Source: Neobacillus drentensis NBRC 102427 (GTDB lineage: Bacteria; Bacillota; Bacilli; Bacillales; Cytobacillaceae). Taken from it: DNA of 50,884 nt. The position numbers and the translations under genes are program-made. The DNA lies in NCBI RefSeq assembly GCF_001591445.1, contig NZ_BCUX01000034.1:1-50884 (forward strand), in the 5' to 3' direction. Shown in pieces: positions 50,856 through 50,884 of the stretch (position 1 is the stretch's first letter; each line of letters begins with the position of its first letter). The notes beneath the pieces are model-generated. The model was not told where the DNA came from. It did no database searches and worked only from the letters and a program-made list of their open reading frames with translations.

Positions 50856-50884
50856 AACGAAAAGCGGAAGCACCCGTTTAGCGG

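Noticed and set aside
1..50884. tRNA, rRNA, transposase, integrase or prophage genes
   Set aside because: None found when reading through both strands; no cloverleaf or conserved rRNA stretch and no DDE or recombinase motifs.

Overview
The window looks like the chromosome of an endospore-forming member of the Bacillaceae (Bacillus or Neobacillus-like). The evidence is strong AGGAGG-type ribosome sites, many GTG and TTG starts, sporulation-linked genes (kapB, kapD, a short Spo0E-like phosphatase, a YteA-type zinc finger protein, probable coat proteins) and long stretches that carry the same genes as the yug, yui, yum and yut regions of Bacillus subtilis. I see no rRNA, tRNA, CRISPR array, transposase or prophage genes.

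Layout. Bases 1-1900: a 21-bp-period repeat array running in from the left edge, then a MarR-type repressor and MFS transporter operon with an 18-bp palindrome over its -10 box. Bases 1.9-8 kb (minus strand): a complete oligopeptide/dipeptide ABC importer and a small protein of unknown function. Bases 8.1-10.6 kb (minus): the three 5-oxoprolinase subunits pxpB-pxpA-pxpC. Bases 10.7-14 kb: a shortened thioredoxin-reductase-like flavoprotein, a 14-TM drug exporter and a pirin. Bases 14-17.5 kb are the accessory part: a NERD nuclease-domain protein flanked on both sides by 21-bp-period repeat arrays, two small unknown proteins, and an NprR-like HTH-TPR regulator followed immediately by a 47-codon secreted pro-peptide gene. 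That pair is a probable RRNPP quorum-sensing cassette. Bases 17.7-26.6 kb: CorA, a CDF metal exporter, small sporulation-type proteins, a 140-bp GC-rich repeat element with terminal inverted repeats, an amino acid permease, a LysE-type exporter, and a glycosyltransferase with a large membrane partner.

Bases 26.7-35.8 kb: a Spo0E-like protein, potassium channel YugO, YugN, glucose-6-phosphate isomerase, iron alcohol dehydrogenase, rocD-rocG (ornithine to glutamate to 2-oxoglutarate), the S1-domain protein YugI, an XRE repressor-like protein, YugE and a PH-domain protein. Bases 35.8-41.5 kb: a free-standing alanyl-tRNA editing protein, two repeat-rich probable coat proteins, a SodC-like lipoprotein lacking one copper ligand, a lipoprotein prolyl isomerase, kapB and kapD converging on a shared terminator, and a thioesterase. 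Bases 41.6-50.9 kb: pepA, yuiC, yuiB, yuiA (hidden in a frame other than the longest ORF), a NUDIX hydrolase, and then a redox and iron-sulfur group: yumB (NDH-2), yumC (ferredoxin/flavodoxin-NADP reductase), an IscA-like protein, yuzB, yutJ, yuzD and yutI (NifU-like).

The observations I consider most novel are the regulator plus pro-peptide pair at 16135-17518 and the family of exact 21-bp-period repeat arrays around the NERD gene. Assignments come from reading motifs and gene order by eye; no database search was run.
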